DNA from: Bacillota bacterium
GTDB lineage: Bacteria > Bacillota > Clostridia > Oscillospirales > Ruminococcaceae
NCBI GenBank assembly: GCA_023429685.1
Contig: JAEZDF010000044.1
Span: forward strand, 1-8,479
Reading direction: 5' to 3'
DNA length: 8,479 nucleotides
Each line of letters begins with the position of its first letter. The stretch's first letter is position 1. The notes under the pieces are model-generated. The model saw only the letters and a program-made list of their open reading frames with translations, searched no databases and was not told the origin of the DNA. Below, in pieces: positions 7,271 through 8,479 of this stretch. Position numbers and translations under genes: made by a program.

Positions 7271-8140
7271 TTAATTCTGTTTTCTGTTCTTTAAGAAAGC
7301 TGTTATCGAGAATATGTCTTTACCATCTATCAAAAATGATGGTTCTGAATACAATATAATTTTATACGCATCCTCGTTTTTTTCAACTAGTCCTGCACAG
7401 CACAGTTTTAACGGATTAGTATACTCTCCTATTTTAATGTACTCCTCTATATTGGGTAATAAACTAAAAGCTTGACTTGACTGTTCTCGATACTGATTAC
7501 CAATATATCCATATACCATAATCCCATTTGTGTTTTCGTAACATAATTCGCACTCATTTTCAGCAATTGTAAAACTTCCAAAATTTCCATATATAGAGTA
7601 TGAATTACCAATATGAATATCAGATAGTTGAGCAACATCTACTTTCAACAATGGCGGCTCGCGTTTTTTTGTGTTTTCAGATGAATTCTGTGTCACATTT
7701 AATGACGCAATTCCTACATTGTTCTCGTATGTATCTCTCTGATTATCAACTATATTACTTTTCGTATTGCTTCTTTTATTAGGATTCCTCTTGTTCCTTT
7801 TCCCTGCTGCAACTGCTGCCGTATCTTTTAATGCTTGCATTATATGTTTAGCTGTAAGAGATACTGGTTCAACAATACTACTCCGACGACTTCTACGTCC
7901 TTTTTCTCTTTTAACATCGTTAATACAGTTTGATAAATGTATTGAACCTGGTGACGTTTTAAAATATGAAGTAATTCCATGTTGTTTTCTTTCTACATAT
8001 ATAATTTCAGCTTGACACCCATTTACACCACAAAACAATCTATTTCTATATTTCTCCTCATATAATTCCTTGTTTATTTCTTCCAACGTTACCACCTTGG
8101 CTTCCGCTCCATCCAAATAAAAAGCTGAGTTAATCTTCAT
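7271..8140 (-). CDS. Orphan protein with CoiA-like Cys/His N-terminal domain, unknown function
   Basis: I do not recognise a named family for the whole 289-residue protein. Residues 1-75 hold Cys37, Cys42, His68 and Cys72 in a C-x4-C-x25-H-x3-C arrangement around YFKTSPGSIH. This resembles the N-terminal zinc-binding region of CoiA-like proteins (inference from motif shape). Strongly basic stretches follow (KREKGRRSRR at 77-86, GKRNKRNPNKR at 113-123), then a polar, probably disordered linker to about 163. The C-terminal part (about 165-278) looks beta-rich and includes CELC (197-200) and a Cys247-Cys248 pair; an OB-like nucleic-acid-binding fold is possible but unproven. There is no signal peptide or membrane segment. 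ATG 8140 is preceded by GGAGG at a 7-nt spacing, so the upstream in-frame ATG at 8224 is unlikely. A weak AT hairpin (7262-7277) overlaps the stop codon. The codons are AT-rich, unlike those of the neighbours. Confidence 0.75.
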   Translation of the reverse strand: MKINSAFYLDGAEAKVVTLEEINKELYEEKYRNRLFCGVNGCQAEIIYVERKQHGITSYFKTSPGSIHLSNCINDVKREKGRRSRRSSIVEPVSLTAKHIMQALKDTAAVAAGKRNKRNPNKRSNTKSNIVDNQRDTYENNVGIASLNVTQNSSENTKKREPPLLKVDVAQLSDIHIGNSYSIYGNFGSFTIAENECELCYENTNGIMVYGYIGNQYREQSSQAFSLLPNIEEYIKIGEYTNPLKLCCAGLVEKNEDAYKIILYSEPSFLIDGKDIFSITAFLKNRKQN

Positions 8141-8150
8141 AAAAACACCT

Positions 8151-8199
8151 CCATTTACATTTTGTTCTATTATAACATTTTGTAGATAATTGTAAATGG
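8151..8199. promoter_or_regulatory. Inverted repeat spanning the orphan gene promoter (operator candidate)
   Basis: CCATTTACA (8151-8159) and TGTAAATGG (8191-8199) form a perfect 9-bp inverted repeat 31 bp apart. One half includes the -35 box; the other lies between the transcription start and the Shine-Dalgarno. A 9-bp direct repeat ACATTTTGT also occurs at 8157-8165 and 8175-8183, offset by 18 bp. The arrangement suits binding by a dimeric regulator, possibly the orphan protein itself, but no regulator gene is visible. Confidence 0.4.
8169..8196 (-). promoter_or_regulatory. Sigma-A-like promoter of the orphan gene
   Basis: Read on the minus strand, TTTACA (8196-8191) is a good -35 box and TATAAT (8174-8169) a perfect -10, with a 16-bp spacer. 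Transcription would start near 8162, leaving a leader of about 22 nt before ATG 8140 that contains the strong GGAGG ribosome site. The gene is therefore not dependent on the tRNA operon upstream. Confidence 0.7.
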
Positions 8200-8240
8200 T
8201 TATATTGTTTTGTGGGTTTCTCATTAACTCAATATGTTAT

Positions 8241-8275
8241 AAAAAAAGCTGATTGCATAAGCAATCAGCTTTTTT
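8241..8275 (-). terminator. Bidirectional intrinsic terminator after tRNA-Gly
   Basis: AGCTGATTGC (8247-8256), loop ATAA, and GCAATCAGCT (8261-8270) form a perfect 10-pair stem. It is flanked by seven A on the left and T 8270-8275 on the right, so it has a U tail on either strand. It starts 2 nt after the CCA end of tRNA-Gly and should end the tRNA operon before the orphan gene. On the plus strand no gene is known to need it. Confidence 0.93.
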
Positions 8276-8276
8276 A

Positions 8277-8352
8277 TGGAGCGGGTTACGAGGTTCGAAC
8301 TCGCTACCTCCACCTTGGCAAGGTGGCGCTCTACCAAATGAGCTAAACCCGC
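8277..8352 (-). tRNA. tRNA-Gly(GCC)
   Basis: The acceptor GCGGGTT pairs with AACCCGC. The D arm is GCTCATTTGGTAGAGC, the anticodon stem CCACC/GGTGG surrounds TTGCCAA (anticodon GCC), and the T arm is GCGAG-TTCGAAC-CTCGT. The discriminator is U and CCA is encoded (8277-8279). It is 76 nt long, lies 10 nt after tRNA-Phe in transcription order, and is last before the terminator. Confidence 0.97.
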
Positions 8353-8362
8353 GAAAAACCAA

Positions 8363-8438
<76 letters not shown>

Positions 8439-8444
8439 ACTTGG

Positions 8445-8479
8445 TGGCGACCTGAAGGGGACTCGAACCCCTGACCTCT
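8445..8479 (-). tRNA. tRNA 3' half, cut by the window edge; probably tRNA-Asp
   Basis: The acceptor 3' strand TCAGGTC is followed by discriminator G and an encoded CCA (8445-8447). The T arm is AGGGG-TTCGAGT-CCCCT, and the variable-loop part is consistent with AGGTC. The anticodon is outside the window. G73 fits Asp, Asn or Ser, and Asp before Phe and Gly is a familiar order in Firmicutes tRNA arrays, so Asp is an inference. Confidence 0.6.

Larger units (their letters stand above)
7226..8276. other. AT-rich island between tRNA-Cys and tRNA-Gly
   Basis: Base composition drops sharply across this stretch (25% GC in the sampled line 7561-7620, against about 57% in a line of mfd). It holds one complete gene, its promoter and a terminator. 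It is bounded by tRNA genes pointing the same way, a common site for acquired DNA. I see no integrase, transposase, terminal inverted repeats or duplicated tRNA 3' end, so the mechanism of entry is unknown. The left edge is approximate because 7171-7225 is still fairly GC-rich. Confidence 0.55.

Noticed and set aside
8141..8224. 28-residue N-terminal extension of the orphan protein
   Set aside because: It would begin upstream of the predicted promoter; the strong GGAGG site is placed for ATG 8140.
7171..8290. Integrase-type attachment sites (duplicated tRNA 3' end) around the AT-rich island
   Set aside because: I compared the ends of tRNA-Gly and tRNA-Cys with the island edges and found no convincing direct repeat.

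Overview
The window looks like a chromosomal segment of a Gram-positive Clostridia-type bacterium, probably Oscillospirales/Ruminococcaceae-like. This rests on the housekeeping order glmU-pth-mfd-lipoprotein foldase, a lipoprotein signal with an LAAC lipobox, G-rich Shine-Dalgarno sequences, and tRNA genes that all encode their CCA ends. The taxon is an inference, since no rRNA or marker search was possible. Most of the window is moderately GC-rich (a sampled 60-base line inside mfd is about 57% GC). The stretch from about 7226 to 8276 is clearly AT-rich (one sampled line is 25% GC).

Plus strand, 1-7090: a sigma-A-like promoter (89-117) and a short leader with a terminator-like hairpin precede glmU (UDP-GlcNAc synthesis for peptidoglycan). 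Then come pth (recycling of peptidyl-tRNA) and mfd (transcription-repair coupling). Between pth and mfd lie two GC-rich hairpins whose arms are mutually complementary. After mfd a new promoter (5848-5876) drives a leader that can fold into a three-way junction plus a 3' hairpin. It is followed by a PrsA/SurA-like lipoprotein whose rotamase domain appears degenerate. A strong intrinsic terminator (7059-7090) closes this block. Compared with B. subtilis (glmU-prs-ctc-pth-fin-mfd-spoVT), the cluster is compact and lacks prs, ctc, fin and spoVT at this site.

Minus strand, 8479-7096: a tRNA array reads leftward as partial tRNA (probably Asp), Phe(GAA), Gly(GCC), then a bidirectional terminator. 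Next is an AT-rich orphan gene (8140-7271) with its own promoter, flanked by a 9-bp inverted repeat. Last is tRNA-Cys(GCA), pointing the same way. The orphan encodes a 289-residue protein with a CoiA-like Cys/His cluster, a basic linker and an unrecognised C-terminal domain. It looks like an acquired cargo gene lodged between tRNA genes and is the most unusual item in the window. I found no integrase, transposase, CRISPR array or clear attachment-site duplication.
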